Origin: an uncultured bacterium
GTDB taxonomy: Bacteria > Chloroflexota > Anaerolineae > JACIWP01
Direction: 5' to 3'
DNA: 5,773 nucleotides
Assembly: GCA_903872005.1 (NCBI GenBank)
Contig: CAIQJD010000701.1
Coordinates: 1-5,773, forward strand
Each line of letters opens with the position of its first letter. Positions within the stretch are counted from its first letter, which is position 1. Shown here one piece after another: positions 1-5,773 of this stretch. The notes under the pieces are model-generated. The model searched no databases, was not told where the DNA came from, and was given only the letters and a program-made list of their open reading frames with translations. The position numbers were made by a program, and so were the translations under genes.

Positions 1-1
1 C

Positions 2-496
2 ATGGTCGAAGATGGCTCGTGGCGGCTGCGCGAGATCCTGTCTCAGGCGACGTTCCAGGTTGGCATCGCGCCCCTGCCGGCCGGGCCGGCCCGGCGCGCC
101 ACCCTGGCAACCACCGACGGCTTCGGCATCTTCGCCGGGGCCAAATATCCCGACGCCGCCTGGGAGCTGCTCAAGTTTCTGGTGGGCAAAGACGCCGGCC
201 GCGCCATGGCCCAGGCGCACTTCTTGCAGCCGGCGCGCGCCTCGCTCATCGAAGAGTGGGCCGGCTTCATCCGCAAAGAATTCCCCGCCAAGACCGAAGG
301 GCTGAACATCAGCGCCTTCGCCGACGGCCATCTGAAGGGCTATTCCGTCGTCTCCGAAACGTTCGCCAACATGGCCGAAGCGCAGCGTCTGGTGCTCGTG
401 GCCTGGGACAAGATCTTCACCCTGGGCCAGGCGCCGGTGGATTTGATGAAGACCACCAGCCGGCAGATTGAAGAGCTGCAGCAGAGCAAGTCCTAG
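2..496 (+). CDS. ABC transporter extracellular solute-binding protein (carbohydrate-type), C-terminal part
   Basis: This is the C-terminal ~164 residues of a family 1 (CUT1-like) extracellular solute-binding protein, which captures a sugar or similar solute outside the membrane and delivers it to an ABC permease. The first visible Met lies in a 'MVEDGSW' segment. This matches the internal 'M.xDGSW' region of these proteins, so the true start is upstream of the window; family members are usually about 400-450 residues long. The segment 'DGFGIFAGAKYPDAAWELL' (residues 39-57 of the visible part), followed by 'KFLVGKDAGRAMA', is the family's typical C-lobe signature, where consecutive helices follow the hinge strand. 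The tail ends in a helix rich in Gln, Glu and Ser before TAG at 494-496. No permease gene follows. Instead a sensor kinase begins 30 bases downstream, suggesting that this protein serves signalling as well as, or instead of, transport. The family call is firm; the ligand cannot be told. Confidence 0.88.
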   Translation: MVEDGSWRLREILSQATFQVGIAPLPAGPARRATLATTDGFGIFAGAKYPDAAWELLKFLVGKDAGRAMAQAHFLQPARASLIEEWAGFIRKEFPAKTEGLNISAFADGHLKGYSVVSETFANMAEAQRLVLVAWDKIFTLGQAPVDLMKTTSRQIEELQQSKS

Positions 497-512
497 CCGG
501 GGCGCGCGGCGC

Positions 513-518
513 AAGGAG
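513..518 (+). promoter_or_regulatory. Ribosome binding site of the histidine kinase
   Basis: AAGGAG lies 8 bases before the ATG at 527 and supports that start. It sits inside the 30-base gap after the solute-binding protein stop. No promoter-like element or terminator is visible in that gap, which favours one transcript for both genes. Confidence 0.75.
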
Positions 519-526
519 CGAGGCCC

Positions 527-3500
527 ATGCATATTCGCTGGGGCAGTCTACGGACGAAAATCATCGCCTGGTCTTTCGTGCCCACGGCTATCATTCTGAC
601 CGCCGTGGCGCTGACGGCGTTCTACGCATATCGCAATGTGGCGCAAGACCTGGTCATCGAGCGCAACCGCGAGTTGGTGCGCCTTTCGGCCAGCCAACTG
701 AGCGGCGAAATGGCCGACTTCGCCGACCCGCTGGATACGCTGGGGCGCACGCTGAGCGCCGCGCCGCTGGATGCGCCGGCCGCGCCGGCGGCCCTGGTCG
801 CGGCGCGCAACCGCCTGATCATCTTCGACGCCGGCGTCGTCATCCTCAACGAGCGCGGCATCGTGACCGCGGCCGACCCGCCGCGTCCCGACATCCTGAA
901 TGAAGACTGGTCGAGCCGGCCCTATTTTCGGCAGATGGTGCGCGCGCCGGGGCCGGCCTATTCGGGTATCCTCAACGATGGGCCGGGCGGCGCGCCGGTC
1001 ATCGCCATCGCCGTGCCGATCACCAACGCGCGCGGCGAATTCCTGGGCGCGGCGGCCGGCATGTTCCGCCTGGGGGCCACTACCATCAGCGCCTTCTACG
1101 GCAGCATCGTCAAGATGCGGATCGGGCCGGACGCCACCACCTATCTGGTGGATGACGCCGGCCGCGTCATCTATCACCCCGATGCCGCGCAAATTGGCCG
1201 CGACTTTTCGGCCCAATCCATTGTCCAGCAAGTGATGGCCGGCAAGGGGGATGCCGCGCAAACGCGCGACGCCGCCGGCCGGCAGATTGTCGCCTCCTTC
1301 GCGCCGCTCCCCGGCGAATCCTGGGGCCTGGTCAGCGAGGTGAGCTGGGAAAGTCTGCTGGCCTCCAGCCGCGGCTATCAGATCTTCTTGCTCTTCCTGT
1401 TGGGCCTGGGGGTCATCATACCCGCCGGCGTCGTCGCCTTCAGCGCCCGCGCCATCACCCGTCCCATCAGCGACCTCATCGTGGCCGCCAAAGAGGTCGC
1501 CAGCGGCAAATTCGGTCAGACCTTGCAGGCGCGTAGCGGCGATGAAGTGGCCGAGCTGGTGCAGCAATTCAACCTCATGTCCTCGGAGCTTTCCGCGTCC
1601 TATGAGGCCATGCGGGTCAGCCAGGAACGCTACGAGCTGGTCATCCGCGCCACCAACGACGGCATTTGGGACTGGGACTTGCGGACGAACGAGGTCTACT
1701 TCTCGCCGCGCTGGCACCGCATGTTGGGCTTTGGCGAAGACGAAGGCCCGCACACGCGCGACGAGTGGACCCAACTGGTGCATCCCGACGACCTGCCGCG
1801 CGTCAATGATGTGCTGTGGGACTATCTGAACGGCGGCAAGGGCGCCTATCAGATTGAGATGCGGCTGCGGCGCAAAGACGGTTCCTATCGCTGGGTTTTC
1901 TCGCGCGGCATGGCCTTCCGCGATGCCCAGGGCAATCCCTATCGCATGACCGGCTCGCACGCCGACATCACCGACCGCCGGCAGGCCGAAGACGCCCTGC
2001 GCGCCTCGGAAGCGGAGATGCGCGCCCTGATCGCCGCCATGCCCGACGTTGTGCTGGTGGTAGATGGCGATGGACGCTACGTGAGCCGCACGACGGCGAA
2101 CCCGACGCTGCTCTACCAGCCCAACGACAACGTCATCGGCAAGCGGCTCGACGAGATCTTCCCGCAACCCCAGGCCGGGCTATTCCTGCATGCGGTCTCC
2201 GAGGCTCTCGCCACGAACCGGCCGGTCAATCTGGAATACAGTCTGCCCATGCCGAGCGGCGAGATGTGGTTTTCGGCCACCATCGCGCCGATGTTGGAGA
2301 ATATGGTCGTCTGGGTGGCGCGCGACATCACACAGCGCAAGGCCGCCGAGCGCGCGCTGGAAGAGCGGCTGGCTTTTGAGAATCTGGTCGCTACGGTCTC
2401 CACAGAATTCATCAACCTGGGGCCGGACGAAATTGACGTGGGCATCCAGCGCGCCCTGGAGGCCGTCGGCCGGCTGCTGGACGTGGATCGCGCCCGCGTC
2501 TTCCTCGTCTCCGGCGACCGCATGACCATGTCTTGCACCCACGAATGGTTCGCGCCGGCTGCATCCAGCAGCGCCAGCCCCCTGCGCGTCGCGCGGTTGG
2601 AGGATTGGCCCTGGCTGATCGGGCAGACGGCCGGCTCGCAAGTCCTCTTTCTCAATGGAGCCGACAGCCTGCCGCCGGAGGCGCACCGCGAGCGCCAATA
2701 CCTGGCCGCCGCAGGCATTTGCTCCATAGCGATTGTGCCGCTGACCTATCGGGGCACGCTGGTAGGCTTCATCTTTTTGTCGTCGCTACGCTGCCGCCAG
2801 GAATGGCCGGCGCAGAGCATCGCCCCGCTGCGGATCATCGCTGAGACCTTTGTCAATGCCCTGGAGCACAAGCGCTCCCAGGCGATCCAGGCCGGCCAGC
2901 GCCAATTCCTCGAACTCCTGGCGACGGGCGGCGCATTTTCAGAGACGCTGCACGCCCTGGTCGCCCTGTTGGAAGGGCAATGGCCGGGCATGTTGGGGCT
3001 GGTCTCGCTCCTGGACGACGACGGCAGCCACCTGCGTATCGAAGCCTACGAGAGCCTGCCCGAAGACTATGCCCATTCCATGCAGGGCATGGAGATTGGG
3101 CCGCTGATGGGTTCGTGCGGCACAGCGTGTTTCTGCAAGAAGCGCGTCGTGGTGGAAGACATCGCCACAGACCCGCGCTGGGCCGGCCTGCGCCATCTGG
3201 CCCTGAAGCATGACCTGCGCGCCTGTTGGGCCGAGCCGGTCTTCTCCCACGATGGGGACGTCGTCGGCGCGTTTGCCATGTACTACCGCAACCCGCGCGC
3301 CACTTCGGAAGCGGAGTTGCGCGCCATTGAGACGGCCGCACATCTGGTGGGCATTGCCATTGAGCACAAGCGCACCCAGGAAGCGCTGCAGCAAGCCTAC
3401 CAGACCCTGGAGCGACGCGTGGAAGAGCGCACCCACGAGTTGGCGACGCTCAATACGATTTCATCCCTGGTCAATCGCTCGCTCGACCTGAAAGAGATCA

Positions 3501-4582
3501 TGCGCGACGCCCTGGGCACCACCATGCAGATCATCGGGGCCGAGTTTGGCGGCGCGTTCCATTGGGTGGAAGGGAGCGAAGAGACCGGCCGGCCGACGGC
3601 GCGCCCCCTCGCCGCCATCGGCATCTCCGAAGAGTTCGCGCGCCTCGTCGGCGAATACGCCAGCAAGGGCCAACGCGGCGCGACGTCGGGCGCCGCGTCC
3701 GCTCCCTTTGTGTGGGACGCGCACGATGTCAGCGCGGACCCGGCGCTGCAGAAGCTCCTGCTGGCAGAGGGCATTCTCCAGGTGGTCAGCGTCCCGTTGA
3801 CGGTCAAAGGCGAAGCTATCGGCCGGCTGCAACTGGGATCGCGCCAGCGGCGCGCCTACAGCGCCGAGCAGTTGTCGCTGCTGGCCTCCATCGGCCAGCA
3901 AGTGGGCGTGGCCGTGGAAAACGCCCGGCTCTATGAGCAAGCCGAACAATCGGCGGCGTTGGTCGAGCGCACGCGCCTGGCACGCGAGCTGCACGATTCG
4001 GTCACTCAGTCGCTCTACAGCGTCACGCTCTACGCCGAAGCCGCGGCGCGCATCCTGGCCGCCGGCAATGTCCAGACCGCCATCGAGCATCTGCGCGAGC
4101 TGGGCGACACGGCGCGCGAGGCGCTGCGCGAGATGCGCCTGTTGATCTTCGAGCTGCGCCCGCCGGCGCTCGAAAAGAGCGGCCTGGCCACGGCGCTCCA
4201 GGCGCGCCTGGAAGCAGTGGAAGTGCGCGGCGGGATGCTCACCGACCTGCAAGTCGAAGGCGCCCAGATGGGCGAGCGGCTGCCCGTGCTGGTGCAAAAT
4301 GAGCTGTACCAGATCGCCCGCGAGGCGCTCAACAACGCCCTGAAACATGCCCGCGCCCAACGGGTGCAGGTGCGCCTGCGCTTCGCGGATACCTGGACCA
4401 TCCTGGAAATCGCCGACGACGGCGTCGGCTTTGAGCCGGCGAAGTCGCGTGAAGGCGGCGGGCTGGGCATGGAGAGCATGGAAGAGCGCGCCGCGCGCAT
4501 CGGCGCGACCCTGAAGATCCGCAGCGCCCCCGGCCAGGGCGCTACCATCACCATCGAAGTCCCGCTAGGAGGAGCGTCATGA
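527..4582 (+). CDS. Multi-sensor histidine kinase (dCache-HAMP-PAS-PAS-GAF-GAF-GAF-HisKA_3-HATPase_c)
   Basis: This 1351-residue membrane-anchored NarL-partner-type histidine kinase autophosphorylates on His and passes the phosphate to the response regulator encoded next. Domains in order, by eye: TM1 12-35; extracytoplasmic dCache ~37-283 (conserved 'RPYF' at 131-134, second lobe with 'YLVDDAGRVIYHP'); TM2 ~285-306; HAMP ~307-360 (P313, 'DEV' 339-341); PAS_3 type with PAC ~366-485; second PAS ~493-605; GAF1 ~613-780; GAF2 ~790-947 ('GSCGTACFC' 862-870); coiled coil ~945-978; GAF3 ~978-1136; HisKA_3 ~1145-1212; HATPase_c ~1254-1347. The phospho-acceptor is H1156 in 'RELHDSVTQ', and D1157-x3-Q1161 matches the DxxxQ phosphatase motif of the family. 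ATP-binding motifs are intact: N box 'EALNNALKHA' with N1270, 'DDGVGF' 1297-1302, 'GGGLGM' 1310-1315 and 'GQGAT' 1336-1340. Its stop overlaps the regulator start by four bases. Signals for the dCache, PAS and GAF modules are unknown. At 1351 residues it is long for this family, but no frameshift is visible. Confidence 0.95.
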   Translation: MHIRWGSLRTKIIAWSFVPTAIILTAVALTAFYAYRNVAQDLVIERNRELVRLSASQLSGEMADFADPLDTLGRTLSAAPLDAPAAPAALVAARNRLIIFDAGVVILNERGIVTAADPPRPDILNEDWSSRPYFRQMVRAPGPAYSGILNDGPGGAPVIAIAVPITNARGEFLGAAAGMFRLGATTISAFYGSIVKMRIGPDATTYLVDDAGRVIYHPDAAQIGRDFSAQSIVQQVMAGKGDAAQTRDAAGRQIVASFAPLPGESWGLVSEVSWESLLASSRGYQIFLLFLLGLGVIIPAGVVAFSARAITRPISDLIVAAKEVASGKFGQTLQARSGDEVAELVQQFNLMSSELSASYEAMRVSQERYELVIRATNDGIWDWDLRTNEVYFSPRWHRMLGFGEDEGPHTRDEWTQLVHPDDLPRVNDVLWDYLNGGKGAYQIEMRLRRKDGSYRWVFSRGMAFRDAQGNPYRMTGSHADITDRRQAEDALRASEAEMRALIAAMPDVVLVVDGDGRYVSRTTANPTLLYQPNDNVIGKRLDEIFPQPQAGLFLHAVSEALATNRPVNLEYSLPMPSGEMWFSATIAPMLENMVVWVARDITQRKAAERALEERLAFENLVATVSTEFINLGPDEIDVGIQRALEAVGRLLDVDRARVFLVSGDRMTMSCTHEWFAPAASSSASPLRVARLEDWPWLIGQTAGSQVLFLNGADSLPPEAHRERQYLAAAGICSIAIVPLTYRGTLVGFIFLSSLRCRQEWPAQSIAPLRIIAETFVNALEHKRSQAIQAGQRQFLELLATGGAFSETLHALVALLEGQWPGMLGLVSLLDDDGSHLRIEAYESLPEDYAHSMQGMEIGPLMGSCGTACFCKKRVVVEDIATDPRWAGLRHLALKHDLRACWAEPVFSHDGDVVGAFAMYYRNPRATSEAELRAIETAAHLVGIAIEHKRTQEALQQAYQTLERRVEERTHELATLNTISSLVNRSLDLKEIMRDALGTTMQIIGAEFGGAFHWVEGSEETGRPTARPLAAIGISEEFARLVGEYASKGQRGATSGAASAPFVWDAHDVSADPALQKLLLAEGILQVVSVPLTVKGEAIGRLQLGSRQRRAYSAEQLSLLASIGQQVGVAVENARLYEQAEQSAALVERTRLARELHDSVTQSLYSVTLYAEAAARILAAGNVQTAIEHLRELGDTAREALREMRLLIFELRPPALEKSGLATALQARLEAVEVRGGMLTDLQVEGAQMGERLPVLVQNELYQIAREALNNALKHARAQRVQVRLRFADTWTILEIADDGVGFEPAKSREGGGLGMESMEERAARIGATLKIRSAPGQGATITIEVPLGGAS
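4567..4573 (+). promoter_or_regulatory. Ribosome binding site of the response regulator, inside the kinase 3' end
   Basis: AGGAGGA is followed by 5 bases and then ATG at 4579. It is the strongest Shine-Dalgarno match in the window and lies within the last kinase codons. Together with the ATGA overlap it fixes the regulator start and suggests translational coupling. Confidence 0.85.
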
Positions 4583-5265
4583 CGACACCATCCACCATCC
4601 GCGTCATGTTGGTGGACGATCACGCAATCATCCGCAAAGGCGTGCGGGCGCTGTTGGCGACCGAACGCGATATCCAGATCGTCGGCGAAGCCGGCGATGG
4701 CGCAGAAGCCATCAAGCAGGCCGAGGCTTTGCGCCCTGACGTCATCCTGATGGACCTGATGATGCCGAAGGTGGATGGCATCGAGGCCACGCGCCAGATC
4801 ACCGAGAAGCAACCCGGCGCGCATATCCTCGTCTTGACCAGCTTTGCCGCCGATGACAAGGTCTTCCCGGCCATCAAGGCCGGCGCGCTGGGCTACTTGC
4901 TCAAGGACTCCACTCCCGACGAGCTGGTGCGCGCCATCCGGCAGGTGGCGCGCGGCGAGCCTTCCCTGGAGCCGACCATCGCCCGCAAAGTGCTTGCCGA
5001 GCTATCGCACCCGGCCAAGAAGACGCCCACTGCCGACCCGCTGACGGAACGCGAGATGGAAGTGCTGCGCCAGGTGGCCCAGGGCAAGAGCAACAAAGAC
5101 ATCGCCGAAAAACTGGTGGTCTCGGAAATGACAATACGCACCCACGTCAGCAGCATCTTGAGCAAGCTGCATCTGGCGAGCCGCACCCAGGCGGCGCTAT
5201 ACGCCCTGCGCGAGGGACTGGCCTCGCTGGATGACGTGCCGGATATGGACGCCGGCCCCCGCTGA
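4579..5265 (+). CDS. NarL/FixJ-family response regulator transcription factor (REC-LuxR HTH)
   Basis: This 228-residue two-domain regulator is the expected partner of the kinase immediately upstream. The receiver domain (~residues 7-122) has the acidic pair D13-D14, phospho-acceptor D59 in 'VILMDLMMP', T87, and K109 in 'GYLLKD', so all active-site positions are present. A linker (~125-152) leads to a LuxR-type helix-turn-helix (~153-215) with 'LTEREMEVL', 'GKSNKDIAEKLVVSEMTIRTHV' in two adjoining pieces, and 'LSKLHLASRTQAALYA'; the recognition helix falls near 182-195. A short acidic, Pro-containing tail of ~13 residues follows. The start is set by the ATGA overlap with the kinase stop and the AGGAGGA site. 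Like other NarL-type proteins it should dimerise and bind DNA upstream of target genes once phosphorylated. Its targets are not visible here; genes of the upstream transport cluster are a plausible guess. Family and pairing are near certain. Confidence 0.96.
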   Translation: MTTPSTIRVMLVDDHAIIRKGVRALLATERDIQIVGEAGDGAEAIKQAEALRPDVILMDLMMPKVDGIEATRQITEKQPGAHILVLTSFAADDKVFPAIKAGALGYLLKDSTPDELVRAIRQVARGEPSLEPTIARKVLAELSHPAKKTPTADPLTEREMEVLRQVAQGKSNKDIAEKLVVSEMTIRTHVSSILSKLHLASRTQAALYALREGLASLDDVPDMDAGPR

Positions 5266-5314
5266 CGCGCCCGCGCACAACATTTGTAGTAGGCGCATCC
5301 TTCCAATGCATGAG

Positions 5315-5342
5315 AAGAGACCGCACCAAGGCGGTCTCTTTT
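5315..5342 (+). terminator. Rho-independent terminator after the response regulator
   Basis: A 10-bp perfect stem (5315-5324 pairing with 5331-5340, AAGAGACCGC / GCGGTCTCTT) encloses a 6-base loop, ACCAAG. The right arm runs into TTTT (5339-5342). It lies 50 bases past the regulator stop and most likely ends the binding protein-kinase-regulator transcript. The T tract is short, so efficiency is uncertain. Confidence 0.85.
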
Positions 5343-5373
5343 CGCGCTTGCGAATCCATCATCCGGCCGATGC

Positions 5374-5391
5374 CGGCCGGCGCGCCGGCCG
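5374..5391. repeat. 18-bp perfect GC palindrome in the intergenic region
   Basis: CGGCCGGCGCGCCGGCCG is self-complementary over all 18 bases, centred between 5382 and 5383. It lies between the terminator and the truncated receiver reading frame, immediately before a TATCAT hexamer. It could be an operator overlapping a promoter, or simply a chance product of the CCGG/GCCGGC words abundant in this genome. The palindrome itself is certain; its function is not known. Confidence 0.5.
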
Positions 5392-5392
5392 C

Positions 5393-5398
5393 TATCAT
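5393..5398 (+). promoter_or_regulatory. Possible -10 element for the receiver fragment
   Basis: TATCAT resembles the TATAAT consensus at five of six positions and sits 21 bases before ATG 5419 and 47 before ATG 5445. It comes after the terminator, where a new promoter would be expected. No convincing -35 hexamer lies 16-18 bases upstream, because the palindrome occupies most of that stretch. The call is tentative. Confidence 0.3.
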
Positions 5399-5444
5399 GC
5401 AGGTGTAAGGTACGGAACATGGAACCACAAGAAAGTTCAGGCGC

Positions 5445-5633
5445 ATGGGCAGAGGTATCCGCATTCTCATCGTGGCCGATCAACCGAGAGCGCGCAAGAG
5501 CCTGAAGGCGCTGTTGATGACGGGCCTGCTGACCGAAGAGACGACAGAAGCCAACGATTCTATATTCGAGACCGAGTTCATCGAGCGCGGTACGGCTGAT
5601 CTGACTCGCGACCGTGCGCACTTCTTCGATTAG
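5445..5633 (+). pseudogene. Truncated response-regulator receiver domain (N-terminal fragment)
   Basis: The 62-codon frame begins 'GIRILIVADQPRARKSLKAL', which is the first strand and helix of a CheY-like receiver domain (compare 'IRVLLVDDHAxxRxGLRALL'). By eye the resemblance continues without gaps through 'TEAND' (residues 34-38, 5544-5558), corresponding to the 'GEAxDG' segment after the second strand. The domain then stops. The phospho-acceptor Asp, the Thr/Ser and the Lys are absent, and residues 39-62 are the antisense of a MiaA-like frame. The usual acidic pair reads A-D (residues 11-12). ATG 5445 has no good ribosome site, whereas ATG 5419 has AAGG 8 bases upstream but lies in another frame that stops at 5503-5505. 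One lost base between 5419 and about 5460 would join them. The fragment is very unlikely to work as a regulator. Truncation is by rearrangement or by an assembly joint. Confidence 0.6.
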
Positions 5634-5773
5634 CCCGCGATGAAACGCATCCATAAGGCGCGCATCAATCTTCGCGCGAAGTTCCTCTCGGGGAGCATCG
5701 ACGATGATCCACTCGACTGTGTATGATACGTCGACGGATGCTCGCTCAGGGACGCTGCCGTAGGTCTCGATAA
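5550..5773 (-). pseudogene. miaA: MiaA-like tRNA dimethylallyltransferase, internal/C-terminal fragment cut at both ends
   Basis: Read on the minus strand from the window edge, an open frame gives 'IETYGSVPERAS', then 'EWIIVDAPREELRAKIDARL', 'MDAFHRGLIEEVRTVAS' and 'LDELGLEYRIVG'. This order matches the later part of MiaA, which transfers a dimethylallyl group to A37 of tRNAs reading UNN codons: the 'RALEV' region, the strand with '(P)REELxxRIxxRxxxMxxxGLxxEV', then the 'xxLGxxYR' helix. After Gly at 5552-5550 the resemblance ends. The expected 'RYLxGxxxxxxM' and 'AKRQxTW' elements, roughly the last 60 residues, are missing in all three minus frames. The frame stays open into antisense of the regulator, which I do not regard as coding. 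G+C is about 56% by hand count, and AGA, CGA, TCA and ACA codons appear, unlike the upstream genes. The N-terminal ATPase-like part would lie beyond the window. The family call is by eye and moderately sure. Confidence 0.55.

Noticed and set aside
2..40. ATG at position 2 as a genuine start of a small protein
   Set aside because: The residues around it match an internal segment of solute-binding proteins and no upstream ribosome site can be seen, so it is an internal methionine of a gene cut by the window edge.
548..2167. Long minus-strand open frame (539 codons) opposite the kinase
   Set aside because: It is fully antisense to well-recognised dCache, HAMP and PAS coding sequence. Its translation is rich in Gly, Arg, Ala and His with no domain I recognise, as expected for stop-poor high-GC antisense.
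3461..4360. Minus-strand open frame of 299 codons opposite GAF3 and the kinase core
   Set aside because: It is antisense to conserved HisKA_3/HATPase sequence, with Gln/Leu/Arg-biased composition and no family resemblance.
5281..5310. TTGTAGTAGGCGC string resembling intergenic repeats I recall from Chloroflexota
   Set aside because: Only one copy is present and there is no matching inverted half to form a hairpin. The recollection cannot be checked from this window, so it is not called as a repeat.
4893..5549. Continuation of the minus-strand MiaA-like frame as a 253-codon gene
   Set aside because: Only the part upstream of 5550 resembles MiaA. The remainder is antisense to the receiver fragment, the terminator and the regulator gene, and has no recognisable content.
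5231..5599. Forward 122-codon frame spanning the regulator end, terminator and receiver fragment
   Set aside because: It runs through the terminator hairpin and the receiver fragment in the wrong frame, with no ribosome site and no family resemblance.

Overview
The window is about 65% G+C over most of its length and reads as a bacterial signal-transduction locus on the + strand. Three same-strand genes are tightly packed: the 3' end of an ABC-type carbohydrate-binding lipoprotein gene (2-496), a very large multi-sensor histidine kinase (527-4582) and a NarL/FixJ-type response regulator (4579-5265). The organism is probably a member of the Chloroflexota (Anaerolineae/Caldilineae-like). This rests on the high G+C, the frequent GCCGGC/CCGGCC words, and the pairing of a CUT1-type solute-binding protein with a multi-GAF kinase and a NarL regulator. 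It is an inference with moderate to low certainty, because no marker gene is complete.

Layout. The solute-binding protein gene ends 30 bases before the kinase start, and the kinase stop codon overlaps the regulator start in an ATGA arrangement, so the three are probably co-transcribed. The kinase reads as TM - dCache - TM - HAMP - PAS - PAS - GAF - GAF - coiled coil - GAF - HisKA_3 - HATPase_c, with all catalytic motifs intact. It would phosphorylate Asp59 of the regulator, which binds DNA through a LuxR-type helix-turn-helix. A clear intrinsic terminator (5315-5342) closes the cluster. The simplest model is a three-component unit: an extracytoplasmic binding protein, a Cache-domain kinase that may sense the same ligand or the loaded binding protein, and a transcriptional regulator.

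The last ~350 bases are different. After the terminator come an 18-bp perfect palindrome, a -10-like hexamer, and the first ~38 codons of a second response-regulator receiver domain. That homology stops abruptly near 5550-5558. From there to the window end the minus strand encodes, at about 56% G+C and with different codon choice, a C-terminal part of a MiaA-like tRNA dimethylallyltransferase, itself cut before its usual C-terminus. Two unrelated truncated genes thus meet at a sharp joint, which is either a real illegitimate recombination or a chimeric assembly end. This is the most unusual feature of the window. I see no RNA genes, CRISPR arrays or intact mobile elements.
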